64,000 nucleotides of DNA from Cytospora piceicola (Eukaryota > Ascomycota > Sordariomycetes > Diaporthales > Cytosporaceae), in NCBI GenBank assembly GCA_023375675.1, contig JALQBC010000019.1:1-64000 (forward strand), read 5' to 3'. This document shows, in pieces, positions 35,457-46,496 of the stretch. Position 1 is the first letter of the stretch. Every line of letters starts with the position of its first letter. Both the position numbers and the translations under genes were made by a program. The notes under the pieces were generated by a model, which did no database searches, had not been told where the DNA came from, and saw only the letters and a program-made list of their open reading frames with translations.

Positions 35457-37580
35457 ATGGCGGGGGCACCAAGAGAGTCGACTTTTATGCCGACAATAAA
35501 ATGTTCGGATTGTGGTAACCAGGTCGAAATCTCCATGATGGGCGAACACATCTGCGGCGGCGGCGGCGCCAGCAATGGCGGCGTTAGCGGCAGTAGCAGC
35601 GGTGTTACCCAGCCCATCGACGCGTTCATGCCTTTTAATAAAAGCGTACATGACAAGATCAGTGTTGTACCACCAGTAGACACTGCTATGGCCAGTTCGT
35701 TGAGTGCCTCGCCCATATCTGCTTCACACTGTACTGACCTACTGGATACAGATCGCAGTTATTCACGCCAACCACTAACGCCAATGAGTCTATCTAGCGG
35801 CTCTGGAAGAAGCGTGTCTCCCAGGACGCCAGGCGCCCGCCCAAGTATCAGCAGGGCCGACGACTACTTCGCGCCCACCATCGCGAACGAAGACCAACCT
35901 ACCTCCCAACCCGCGAGGTCTGCAAGTTACGGAGGCTATGGAGAGCCGGAAACGGATTCTGGTTACACAGAAACGAGCCCAAAGAGCCGAGCTCCGAGCT
36001 TGCTAACACGAGCAGATGCCATCACACCAGGTCCCTTTGGCAGTGGGAGAGAGTCATCATCACCTGGGGGCAGATTCGGGCGCTCACCACCGCGCGGACA
36101 GAACCAGGAAATTGAACGACCGGGTACCTCTGCTTCTACGGGTAGCAATGGCCTTGGAGGCTTGGGGTTCCCCAGGCCCCCCACTAGAAACAATGGCTAT
36201 GGTGGCTTTGGCCCGCCCCAAAAGGATGATCAGGATGATTCTTTCAACGGACCCCACCGTTCCAAGACGTTTCCCAGGCCAGCGGAAGCTCTCGAACCAC
36301 CATTCCGGACACCATCGGCTCCTGGAGTCCGACCAGATAGGTACCGACACCCATCCCAGGAAATGAACGGGCGCATGGGCCCAGACACATCGCGTGCACC
36401 GCCGCCAAGGAGGAGCCTGGTGCGCCCGACAACTTCTGGGGGAAAGGCACCCAATATCAACTTGGCGGAAGAATTCGGAGCCATGAACCCTTATCACTCG
36501 CACTCCGTGTCTGTATCATCGTCACTATCGCAAGGATCGAGCCAACGCAGCTACCGAAGCTCGAACACAAGCCCTCCTCGCTTGGCAGCACCAGCACGCA
36601 AAGTGTCTAATACCTCTGATCTCGACGCCTTGATGGGAGAAATACAATCATCAATGGACGGAATGAGGCCCAAGGAGTTGCCGCCAACGCCGGAAGTGGA
36701 GGGACAGGCCGGACCTGAGGATCAATGTGATCCTGCTATCCAAGGAGGACGGCCCCCATCTCCACCTCCCTCAAAGTGGGACCAAGAGGTGCGACAAGAT
36801 CCTGCCGTTCAAGGTGGACTTGTATCTGGGCGCTCGCCCCTTCCCCCATCCCCTACAAGAGCACCTGGTCCTCGTCGTGACCCAGCAGTCCAGGCTTCAC
36901 GTGGCAACTGCAGGGGATGTGGTGAGGCCATCACGGGCAAGTCTGTCTCCAGTGCCGATGGGCGGTTATCAGGTCGTTATCATAAAGCTTGCTTCGTGTG
37001 CACTAGTTGCCGCGATCCCTTCCAGACGGCGGAATTCTATGTGCATAATGACCGGCCGTATTGCAAGCATCACTACCACCATGTCAACGGCAGTCTTTGT
37101 GGTTCATGTGGGGACGGCATCGAAGGGCAATATTTGGAGGACGAGAGCACCAGGAAGCATCATGTCAACTGCTTCCGCTGCGGAGACTGCAAAGTCGTGC
37201 TTAAGGATGGCTACTTTGATGTTGATGGCAGGGCGTACTGCGAGAAGGATGCATGGCGACGGTTGCAGCCCCAGAATTACCGACGAAGCCCCTCGATGAG
37301 CTCGCAACGAAGCTACGGCTCGAACCGAGGCTTTGGCCCGAGCCTTGCTCCCCCAGGCAGACCAGGCATGCGTCCTCCCCCTGGTGGGCCCCCTCCTAGA
37401 CCAGGTATGCATATGGGTAACGGCATGCATATGGGTAATGGTATGCCTATGGGTAATGGTATGCCTATGGGCAATGGTATGCCTATGGGCAACGGCAGGA
37501 TGGGACCGCCAAGGGGACTTGCTCCCCCAGCACAGATTCCTCGTATGGAAAAGAGGAGGACAAGGCTGGGCATGATGTGA
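35457..37580 (+). CDS. LIM-domain protein with two C-terminal LIM domains (paxillin-like)
   Basis: An intronless 707-residue protein. The frame is open from 35352, but 35457 (AGGATGGCG) is the best-placed ATG after the leader. Near the N-terminus Cys16-x2-Cys19-x11-His31-x-Cys33 could bind one zinc. Residues ~35-480 are Ser/Pro/Gly-rich and disordered, with many potential phosphosites and a tandem motif DPAIQGG / DPAVQGG / DPAVQAS around 455-483. LIM1 spans about 485-540 (CRGCGEA to YCKHHYHH) and LIM2 about 548-598 (CGSCGDG to YCEKD); all zinc ligands appear present. A Met/Gly-rich repeat tail follows. Fungal proteins of this layout (Pxl1-type) link Rho GTPases and actin at sites of polarised growth and septation; that role is inferred from architecture only. 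Confidence 0.85.
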   Translation: MAGAPRESTFMPTIKCSDCGNQVEISMMGEHICGGGGASNGGVSGSSSGVTQPIDAFMPFNKSVHDKISVVPPVDTAMASSLSASPISASHCTDLLDTDRSYSRQPLTPMSLSSGSGRSVSPRTPGARPSISRADDYFAPTIANEDQPTSQPARSASYGGYGEPETDSGYTETSPKSRAPSLLTRADAITPGPFGSGRESSSPGGRFGRSPPRGQNQEIERPGTSASTGSNGLGGLGFPRPPTRNNGYGGFGPPQKDDQDDSFNGPHRSKTFPRPAEALEPPFRTPSAPGVRPDRYRHPSQEMNGRMGPDTSRAPPPRRSLVRPTTSGGKAPNINLAEEFGAMNPYHSHSVSVSSSLSQGSSQRSYRSSNTSPPRLAAPARKVSNTSDLDALMGEIQSSMDGMRPKELPPTPEVEGQAGPEDQCDPAIQGGRPPSPPPSKWDQEVRQDPAVQGGLVSGRSPLPPSPTRAPGPRRDPAVQASRGNCRGCGEAITGKSVSSADGRLSGRYHKACFVCTSCRDPFQTAEFYVHNDRPYCKHHYHHVNGSLCGSCGDGIEGQYLEDESTRKHHVNCFRCGDCKVVLKDGYFDVDGRAYCEKDAWRRLQPQNYRRSPSMSSQRSYGSNRGFGPSLAPPGRPGMRPPPGGPPPRPGMHMGNGMHMGNGMPMGNGMPMGNGMPMGNGRMGPPRGLAPPAQIPRMEKRRTRLGMM
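37404..37493 (+). repeat. 18-bp coding minisatellite, 5 copies
   Basis: Five in-frame 18-bp units encode Gly-Met-His/Pro-Met-Gly-Asn at the C-terminus of the LIM protein. The copies differ mainly at silent positions and His/Pro. Copy number is likely to vary between strains. Confidence 0.92.
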
Positions 37581-40500
37581 GCCATGAGCGCCCACTCGAG
37601 AGCCCGACTTATTTCCGCCTTATACGGAGACCCGACTTTGGCCCTTGCGACAAACTTGCGTTCAGCACGAAAACGCTTGCAATGCAGTATATGGACACGA
37701 CCCGACAAAGAGTCGATCCGACAAAGAGTCGATGCCTTTATCTCGACTTCGACTTTAATTTCAACTTTGATATTCCAGCAGGAGTTGTGCACCAGCTGCC
37801 TTATACCCCGACTGTTGCAACTGCAATTCTATCATATACCCCCCTCCAACGGCGGCCTTATTACATGGGGTTCCAAACCCATAAAACAGCATTCACTTTC
37901 AAATCTTTTTTGTCATTGCGGGCATTGCTTATACTTTCGGCTTTCCATCCGCATTACGCATTGGCGAGAATCTCGCAGCACTGCACATACAACGCATGTT
38001 ATTCATCACATTTCAAAGGCGTTCAGGAGATGAGTTTTCATCTAGGATACGGTATCATGTGGAGGGAACTCCGTGGATTTTTCTTCCCCTTCCCATTTTC
38101 TTTTACGATTTGGACACCGAGCTCGAAGTTGCACTTCGCCGAAGCCTCCCTTGTATTGGCGATGGCATTATACTATTAACGCATGTGCTGGCCACTAATC
38201 ATGGTGTCCTGTCACACATACGAGCACAGGAAACGAAGGGAATGGCCAGGTACGGGGATGATGTTGGTGGATGGACGGGGGAACTATGTAAGTTGACAAA
38301 GCGTCGGCGTCCGGACGTGGGGCAAGATGAGGACGTCATCATTGTCATTTGACCGTTTCCGGTATATATTTATATATACATCTTGGACCCGCGCCCACGA
38401 TGAGAGTCGGTCTTGATAGATAGCTCTGATATCGCCCACAAGATAGGTAGCCCACTGGGTGCCTAGATTAAACAAGCACTAAATTACATCCTACTACAAA
38501 CCTACACATCCTCGCCGTGAATTTCGCGGTTCTCGTCGTGTCCATGTCTGTTGGAGGTGACTGTAGCCGGTTAGGTACGAATCAATCACTGTAAAGCGAA
38601 ATTCTGATCCGGCTTCGAGAGCGGGTTAGCGGTGTTTCAGGTCAGTCAAAGGGTGGGGTACCGCTTCTGCGAAGGGCTTCTGAGATGGTGTCGTTGATGA
38701 TGATGGGCGGATTAGCAGGTTGGCAGGATGCTTTCTTGCGACCCAAGGACAATATATTATCACATCCGCAAGGTGATAGACAGAGTGCGGGTATCAATAA
38801 GTGGGTGATATTGAATTTGACTTGGCAAGTTACATGTACGTAGTGAATTTTTCATATGTCTCCGGTGCCAATACCATCGGGTTGTCTCGAAAGATACCAG
38901 TTGACGTATATCACACTAACAACCGCATCCAGATTTGAAGGTCTTGGAGATCGATCTCTGACTTGCTGCATATATTGATCAACAATTATGTTGTGTCAAG
39001 TAGCACAGTATCGTAGTAATAACACAGCAACCACAACACTGGCACACGCGAGACACTTTAGGATTGCCTGTGACTGACTGATTGCATTCGTACATACATG
39101 TCGTGATCGTATTATCCACTTGGGAATCTCGCCCACGATCATGACGGGTGGGGAACACAATCTCAGCAGCACCCCTCTCCGCCTCGGTAGATGTGGCTGC
39201 GGCACGGCCGGTTCTTAATATCACTGTAGCATTCTTCTAGCATTCTTCTAGCTCCCGCCCGCAGCCGGTCATCTCGTAATCCTGGGGCGGGAAAAGGGAG
39301 ACGGCAACGGCGTCTGGGGGGGGGGGCGTCACGATACCGAGGTACCTAGGTAGCTATACATTGTTTGTAGCTTAAGGGCAAAAGAGGGTTTCGGCTAGGG
39401 ACGTGCTAGGCGTGCTAGGCGTGCTAGGGCTGCTGAGTACCGACCTAGGATACCTGCCTAGGTAGCTGGCTGGCTGGGTAGCAGGGTAGGTATGCACTGA
39501 GGTGATGTTAGAGCCGCTAAAGCCTTCCGCTCAGGCTTGACAGGACGGTTCTGAAGCCTTGGACCCCGAGCCAATGGAGTGGCGTTTCTGATGGTTCCTG
39601 TGGCTTCTGTCCCGCAAGCTGGGTGGGACCTTGGAGGGTGCAAACTATCTAGGTAACATATCTACGTGCTTACGTAGTTAAAGTGCATCATGGTGCAGGC
39701 TGCAAGCCAGCAGATCGATAGCATACTACTGTACACCGTAGTGCAGTGAGTAATCGCATATTCATCTGATTAATGGCCAATGGGAATATGGTGTACCCCT
39801 GAACTTGTGAAACATGCGATCTGCCAGCAGGCGCAACCATCAATCAACCTTCGCTGTCCGTTTCTCCGTTCAAGTTACAGGTTGACAATTGACAGGTGAA
39901 TTATCCATCGTCAATCAATCAATCACCGAACGATTGATCATGCCACCTACCGGATCAGTATGCCTACTAGGTGCCCACGTATAAAATAAAATAAAAAACG
40001 TGCTCAAGACCTTGGTATGACTGTGTCCGAGTGAAACGGCTACCCCGGCCGCGGCTTCTGTTACTGCCTCTGATCCTAGCGGCCACATTACACTGCCTGA
40101 CTTGCTATGGCCTTTGTACATGACCTACCCAACTTACTTTAGTACGGATCTTGTCCTCTTGCAACGAACGTCTAGCGAGAACAAAAACCCTCGACTCGGC
40201 TCGATTTGTCTCGTCTCGTCTCAACATACCTCTTCTCCCTTCTCCCTTGCATTCATTGTCTTGACCTGTGTCATGTATGTACATATACGTGCGTGCACGA
40301 CGCAATCACATCTTGGAACAGCAAAGTCTCGTCCCAGCACCGATCGACCGCAATAAACCACACACAGGCCTTCACAAGTCATAAATCCCTCCGTCGTGCC
40401 CCGTCCATCTGCCGCTCTTCATATCCCCAGATCCCCCACTGCGGGCTGGCATGTTCCTGCCTGTCTTGCAATTGATCGGCATCGTCACAGCAGACCCGCA

Positions 40501-40727
40501 AAAGAAGAGCAAGGGCCAGATTGCGAGAGAGGCTCGATTGCCACACTCGAATTGACTGCCCGACCTCCTTCGCAACTCAAATCAAATCACGCTATCCCCG
40601 ACTAATCTATCAATTCACTACCCTGTTCATCACCAACCCCCGCGAAAACAATATGCTCAATGAACGCGCCCCCCGTTGAGCCACGACCCGAGTGTCGGAA
40701 ACCCCATCTTCAACCACCTCGACGACC
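37581..40727. other. Spacer between the LIM and DUF3405 genes
   Basis: About 3.1 kb. A 200-codon open frame begins right at the LIM stop (37577-38179), but it has no domain, signal peptide or conserved composition, so I treat it as chance. Short tandem duplications occur: a 16-bp unit twice at 37702-37733, a 12-bp unit near 39229-39252, and a 9-bp GTGCTAGGC-type unit three times near 39404-39430. The fourth TACCTAGGTA palindrome is at 39343. From about 40140 the sequence becomes CT-rich, as expected of a promoter and leader. Confidence 0.55.
39343..39352. repeat. Palindrome TACCTAGGTA, copy 4
   Basis: Perfect 10-bp palindrome, with near copies (GCCTAGGTA at about 39456-39464, TATCTAGGTA near 39645-39655) downstream. 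Confidence 0.8.
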
Positions 40728-43080
40728 ATGCTTGGAAAGAAGACGGCAGCAATTCTCTTTGACCCTCCTCCCTCCCGCCAAGCCCGCTTCCGCGCCGGCT
40801 CCGTCACCATGTTGCGACAGTCACGACGCCTCCTCTGGAGGTCCAGGGGCCTCGTCTACACAGCCCTGGCTAGCGTCACGGTGTGCTGGTTCCTGCTGAG
40901 TGCCTCCTCCGGCAACTATAGTGTCGTCCCCTGGACTGTCGATATGAGCGGTACGGCCATGGGCTATGGAAATGGCGGTTTCATGAAAGGCGGGAAGGGC
41001 AAGGCCAAATCGAAGGACTACGATGACAAAACGAACCAATGGCTGTTCTCCAAGGAGTATAACGAGACAGGACTGTACGTTGCGGTCGAGTTACCAATCC
41101 AGTTCACGATGGCGGGTTTTAGGGGCTAATGGGTTCAACAGACTACCCGGCGCTGGCGCGATATACGGGAACACCCTTTCCACCCTGAACGACCAGGATA
41201 AAGTCCGACCAGAGACAGACGCGAAGCTAACTACCGCTGATCCGATATCCTTCACGAAGGAGACACCCTACTATTTCGACCCATACCCTCGTTACAACAG
41301 TGAGGAATGGAGAAACGAGCACAGAGCTGATTATGTCCCATGCGAGGGACCTCTCGGCGAGCTGAAGGACATACAAGTGTTCAAGGGACACCCCAAGGAC
41401 TGGCCCGAGCCGGCCTTTGGTAGCTTCGATTTATTCGATATAGACCCAAATGTCTGCTACGAGAGGGACACGAGGCTTGGCCAGTACGGATTACAGCTGC
41501 AGTGGGACAGGCCCTCACACAGGCTGGATTGGACAAAGGTGCAGTGGGGGAAGCTGCAACAAGACTGCGCAGACACGAACCAGGCTCGATTCGAAAAATC
41601 ACGGACTCCAAAAGACCATGTCGCAGCAGTCGAAGCATTGGCCAAAATAGAGGCGGGCGAGGCCGCAGCCGATGCTGCGGATGAGCTCAGGAGGCAGAGG
41701 CTGGCGCCGCGACTGAAGAGGCACAGCTTCACAGAGGCTCGGGTGGTCGGCGAGAAGAACTCTTCGCTTCCAACTGTTCGGCCCGAGAACCCCCCGGAGT
41801 CCAGGACGGCTATTCTGCTTCGTTCCTACACGGGCAAACGATACAGCGAAAACGAGAAGCAAGTGATCCGATCACTTATCAGCGAAATGTCTCTGCGGAC
41901 TGGAGGAGAGTATCAAGTCTACCTGCTCGTACAGGTCAAGGACTCTTTGGAGGACCTTGCACTTTGGGATGAGGAGACGTACAACTACGTCTTGCAAACT
42001 CAGGTTCCTAAGGAGTTCCATGATATTGCCATCCTGTGGGGCAGTTATGAGGTGCAGGGTATATACCCCTTGCTTGACCCCTTGGACGCCGCGACTGTCC
42101 ACAACGCGCAGTGGCTCTCGGTGCAGAAGTTCTCGCAAGAGCACCCAGAATTTGACCACGTCTGGAATTGGGAGATGGATTCGCGACTGATAGGCCATCA
42201 CTACGATGTGCTCACCAAGATAGGCAACTTTGCCAAGAAGCAGCCGAGAAAGGGGCTATGGGAACGGAACGAACGCTTCTATGTCCCTGCTTACCATGGC
42301 GACTACGACACCGCGTATCGCAAATGGGTTGAGAGGGCCTCTGGGAAAGACACGGTCTGGGGCCCACCTGAGTTGCCATTTATTACCCCCGTCGGACCAA
42401 AGCCACCTGTGGCATCACCAGAACAAGACAACTACGAGTGGGGAGTTGGCGAGGAGGCCGATCTCATCACGCTGTCACCGATGTTCGACCCCCTCGAAAG
42501 CAACTGGATCCTTCGAGACCAGGTTTGGCAGTACAACGACACTACGCACAACTCGTCCGAACTGCCCCGACGGGCAACCATCGTGACGCAGTCTCGGCTC
42601 TCGAAGCGTCTCATCGACGCCATGTCAGCAGAAAATCTGCGAGGCAATCACGTCGGCTCCGAGATGGCCGCCAACACAGTGGCGCTCCTGCACGGGCTCA
42701 AGGGCGTATACGCACCCATGCCCGTCTACACGGACAGGCCGTGGAGCCCGGAGCAGCTGCAAAAGTGGTTCAACCCCGGGCCGGGGGGCACCAGCGGCGG
42801 GCCCGGGTGCGCCATGGGCTGGGGCCGCGAGCACCGCTTCCAGGGCAGCACGTGGTACTACCGCGCGGGGCCGCCGCAGCGGCTGTACAACAATTGGATG
42901 GGCTACGAGGACACGGGCGTCGGGGGCAAGCTGTGGGAGAACAGCCATGGCCGGCCGTGCCTGCCGGCCATGTTCCTGCATCCCATCAAGGATGTGCAGG
43001 CCACCTGGTGGGGGTATGCTAGCCAGTCGGATCTGCCGTATAATTGGTGGGAGGTTTTCAAGGATGAGGAAGAGAAGTGA
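40728..43080 (+). CDS. DUF3405 family type II membrane protein (2 exons)
   Basis: Exons 40728-41074 and 41142-43080 give 761 residues; the 67-nt intron has a GTACGT donor and a CTAAT branch-like site. Upstream in-frame codons reach 40692, but 40728 is the first ATG. A short basic N-terminus and one hydrophobic segment at ~41-59 (LVYTALASVTVCWFLLS) predict a signal anchor with a lumenal C-terminus. The large domain carries features of the fungal DUF3405 family: AILLRSYTGKRY, a VWNWEMDSRLIGHHYD acidic motif resembling the DxD-type metal site of glycosyltransferases, WGVGEEADLITL, a Gly-rich GGPGCAMGWG, and a WWGYAS tail. A Golgi glycosyltransferase-like role is inference; the family has no firmly assigned reaction that I know of. 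Confidence 0.85.
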
Positions 43081-44456
43081 GAGGAGACGGTGATGCTTGG
43101 AGGCTGTGTCTTCGGGACGAACCAGCGAGCTTGGGTGGAAGAGCGGCGCCGGCGAGTCACGATCTCCGCCATCAATGGAGCTTGCACCACGACATACATA
43201 ACACACGCACACGCACCATCTGGTAATCCGCCCCTGCGGGTGGTGTGGTCCTCTTTTATACCCGGCACCGGTCGATGCCACACATATATCGTCGAGATGG
43301 GGCTCGCTACTATCAACTCGCTCACCCGGAAGAGAGACAGACATCATGTCGAGAGAGGGGCGACGTACCCCTTTTGTTTTTTTAATCATCTTGGTTGTGG
43401 GCCGCACATATAACCCTCGATGGGGCGCACAGAGAAAAAACCTTGATCTGCTTTAGCGAGGCGTTTTGGACTGCTAGTTAGAAAAGAAAAGAAATACGTA
43501 TACATATACTATTGAAGATCTATACTAAGTGGGGCGTCTTGGCCGAGCAATATGAGACGTGATGGCACGAGAATCTGTGTTAGCATATTGCCTTCGTATG
43601 CTCTGTATGACATGGTGAGGCTACTCATTCGATGTGCGTTTGGTACAGGAAATCGGTGATGGGTTACGCCTACGTGTGCGATGTTTTACCGCTGCATTCA
43701 TGTCTAGCTAAAGACAGGTAGGTTCTCACGGCTCGGTGGTTTCCCCCCGTGATCTGTTTCAACATGCCCGTGAATTCGTCAGTCAGTCTTCAGCATCGAT
43801 GACCTAGCAGTCAAATGATAGAACGAAATTTTGTATTTCAATAAACGAGGCAGGTAGGCATATGACATATACGAAACGGAGCATCCTAGACTTCAAACGT
43901 CCAGCGAAGGGTGTCATGGGGAATTTCAACCCAGCCGTTCTTTTTATGCCGGGCTATCTCCGCCTTTTCTTCAAAATTTGAAGGACAGATCAGACTGATA
44001 CGGCTTGTTGTATGGCGCGCCTGTCGAGAACGGTATTATTGCGTCTTCATCTGTGTACTTATTCTCTTCCGGATCATCTTGGGTGGGGGGGGGGGTAATA
44101 CTTGGCCAGTTTGCGGAAGATATCCCATCACAAAGGCTAGGTTGAACCAAGTGCCAGATAGGTGATCTTGGTGGAACATTTCATCAAGCCGTATAGCTGT
44201 ATTACGCGGGTCGGTGTCCTCTGGTTTACTGGCATTGCTTTACTATTCCTAAATCCAGTCAACCTGCTCACGGAATCGTTCTTACAGTAGGAAGTATACT
44301 GATGAGAATCAAGAATCAAGAATTGAGTAGTCATAACTTCGTAAGTTTGCGATATAGTTTTGTTTGGAAAGAAACACTTAAGGAAAAAGTCATTCTAAGC
44401 TCGTCATCGACCCCAGCCTCCTTCCATCGACACACCTGAAGCGTAGGCTGCAGTGT
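43081..44456. other. Convergent 3' spacer
   Basis: About 1.4 kb between the tail-to-tail DUF3405 and HET genes. Contains A-rich patches near 43430 and 43490, and a G-run at 44083-44095. No gene seen. Confidence 0.6.
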
Positions 44457-46496
44457 TCAATGAAGGATGTACTCGCGAAGTTCTCGTGTCCCGTCCTCAT
44501 ACTCCTGGACTGCTTTCCCATACATGTACCCATGGATGTAAACATCACCCACAAATCGAAACTCGTCTCCTTCCTGGCGGAGGACAATAGGCGTGGAGCA
44601 TCCGAACGGCACGACCACGATATCGTCTACTGTCATGAACCCTGTCCCGAGGCCCATAAGGTCACCATCCGTGATACAGAAGCAGCGGCCCATCATATAC
44701 AGGCCAAAATTCTTCTGGAGAAAATCTCGGCGAGCCTGGTAGTCGCCCACGTCAGTCTTGCTGTCGATGTGACTGGCGAGGTCCCCATCGAGGGGCAGTT
44801 CCGGCAGGCGGTGGTCGATCAGGGAGGCGAAGACGTGGTAGCATGTCTCCATCCAGTCACTCGATTGCTGCTCTTTGGTGGGCCCGTGGCCGAGAGACAG
44901 CGTCGAACAAAAGTCCTCCTGCGCCATGGCCCGCCTTTCCATGTCTGTTTTGGGGAAATTGCCCAAGACCAAAGCCCTCCAATGCAGAAATGCCATAAGA
45001 TAGTCTGCTGAATTGCAAAGAGTACCCACGGCGACCCCGTGGGTCTTGATACTGCCCAGGTAAACTGCAGAGATTTCGAGCTTGTTTCGTCGTTCATCTC
45101 TGAACTGCCACAGAGCTTGCTTCCGTTCCCCATCGGCGGAGTATTCGCGTTCATACGATGCTCCCAAGGAGTTTACCTCGGGTACGTATGACCAATCGGG
45201 CACCCAAGTGGGCAACTTGGCGGGATTGATGTACCTCGGAAAATGAAAACTCTCGCATATGATGTCCAAGCGATTGGTCTTGTGTATCAGAGTGTCCACC
45301 ACGTTGGTGTATACATCCTTTATCGACAAAGTATAGTCGGCTGGAATCTCGAGGCGAATCCTCTCGGGCAACACACCAAGGATCCCAAAGACTTTGTCCC
45401 TGGGATCTCCGCAGAGCTTGCGTCTGAAACGTCGCATGACGTCCAGGAAGGGCTTAAAGAAGACATTGTCTGGCTGTTTCTCGAGTCCCTCGAAGTCGTT
45501 GAGTATATGTAAGCGGCTATCCAAGAGGCTACCGGGTCCCTCATAGGCCAAGACGTGCGCGTAGGCCAGCTGCTTGGAGGATACTGCGCCCCTCTGCCCG
45601 GCACTTGGACCTGCACGGAACGATGACTCTATTATATACTCGAGTTCCCAGAATATACTAGAAGCCATTCGGTAGACGGTCCAGGGGAGTTTGGTGATTC
45701 CGCAGTAGACCATGACTTGTTCGGCGTAGAAGATCTCCTGAACCACCCATAGCCTGTCCCAGTAATCCCTCTCGAAAAGCGCAACGACGGCCTCGATATG
45801 TTTCCGCCAATCCGGGGATTCAAGAAACCATATAGGCTGGAGAACATAGGCGTCGTTGCCCTCGGTTAGTTTCTCCAAAAACTCCGTTGCCAGCAAATCA
45901 TTGTCTCGCTGCGGGCCTAGCCATACAGCCACCGATTGTGCCGTTTCATAGATATAAGTCATCAATCCAACTTGTTGATTCTTTTCGTCCCGATTTTGCT
46001 GGTCGATACATAACGCATCTGCCCATAGCCACAAACCTTCTCCTCTCTTTGGTCGGAGAGCCTCCAATGCACCGTGTAAGCTGACAGTAATTGGGACAGA
46101 GATACCATTGACCTCGACCTCGCGCTCATCTCCCACGTCTCCCCACGCGTAGGAGATCGCAGTATAAGGAGGGGAGTCAGTCAAACTGAAATGAATCATG
46201 TCGCACTTTATCTTCAGATTTCCTGCAGGATGGAGCTTGACTAGTCTGATCTCTGATTCTGCGAGAGGACTATATCGATAAAGCAGTCCAGTTGACGAAG
46301 ATACTTCCAGACGAGGAGGTGGCCGGGTTGGACGAAGCGCGAGGGGGGACTGAAGGGCTACACTTCGATCCTTGCGATACCGGCTGTCATTGAAACTTGA
46401 AGCATTTCCTGGGACAGGAGGTGCACGTGTTTTCTCGGATACACGTTCAGGGATGCGGGCCGCCCGTGCGGGCATAGTTTGGCGTGGAGTTGACAT
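44457..46496 (-). CDS. HET (heterokaryon incompatibility) domain protein
   Basis: An intronless 679-residue protein. The HET domain spans about residues 111-265: it opens with YTAISYAWGD, continues with LWADALCIDQQNRDEKNQQV, and includes VAVWLGPQRDND and LWVVQEIFYAEQVMVYCG. In other fungi HET domains trigger cell death after fusion of unlike mycelia, but most genomes carry many HET genes of unknown role. Residues 1-70 are basic and Pro/Ser-rich. The ~400 residues after the HET domain show no NACHT, WD40 or TPR repeats; the last part (about 600-675) resembles the C-terminal segment common in HET-6-type proteins (FCITDGDLMGLG, then VPFGCSTPIVLR). Start and stop are clear and the frame is unbroken. 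Confidence 0.92.
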   Translation of the reverse strand: MSTPRQTMPARAARIPERVSEKTRAPPVPGNASSFNDSRYRKDRSVALQSPLALRPTRPPPRLEVSSSTGLLYRYSPLAESEIRLVKLHPAGNLKIKCDMIHFSLTDSPPYTAISYAWGDVGDEREVEVNGISVPITVSLHGALEALRPKRGEGLWLWADALCIDQQNRDEKNQQVGLMTYIYETAQSVAVWLGPQRDNDLLATEFLEKLTEGNDAYVLQPIWFLESPDWRKHIEAVVALFERDYWDRLWVVQEIFYAEQVMVYCGITKLPWTVYRMASSIFWELEYIIESSFRAGPSAGQRGAVSSKQLAYAHVLAYEGPGSLLDSRLHILNDFEGLEKQPDNVFFKPFLDVMRRFRRKLCGDPRDKVFGILGVLPERIRLEIPADYTLSIKDVYTNVVDTLIHKTNRLDIICESFHFPRYINPAKLPTWVPDWSYVPEVNSLGASYEREYSADGERKQALWQFRDERRNKLEISAVYLGSIKTHGVAVGTLCNSADYLMAFLHWRALVLGNFPKTDMERRAMAQEDFCSTLSLGHGPTKEQQSSDWMETCYHVFASLIDHRLPELPLDGDLASHIDSKTDVGDYQARRDFLQKNFGLYMMGRCFCITDGDLMGLGTGFMTVDDIVVVPFGCSTPIVLRQEGDEFRFVGDVYIHGYMYGKAVQEYEDGTRELREYILH

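Noticed and set aside
37577..38179. 200-codon plus-strand open frame directly after the LIM stop
   Set aside because: Overlaps the LIM stop codon, has no domain, signal peptide or codon pattern, and covers what should be the 3' UTR; likely chance.
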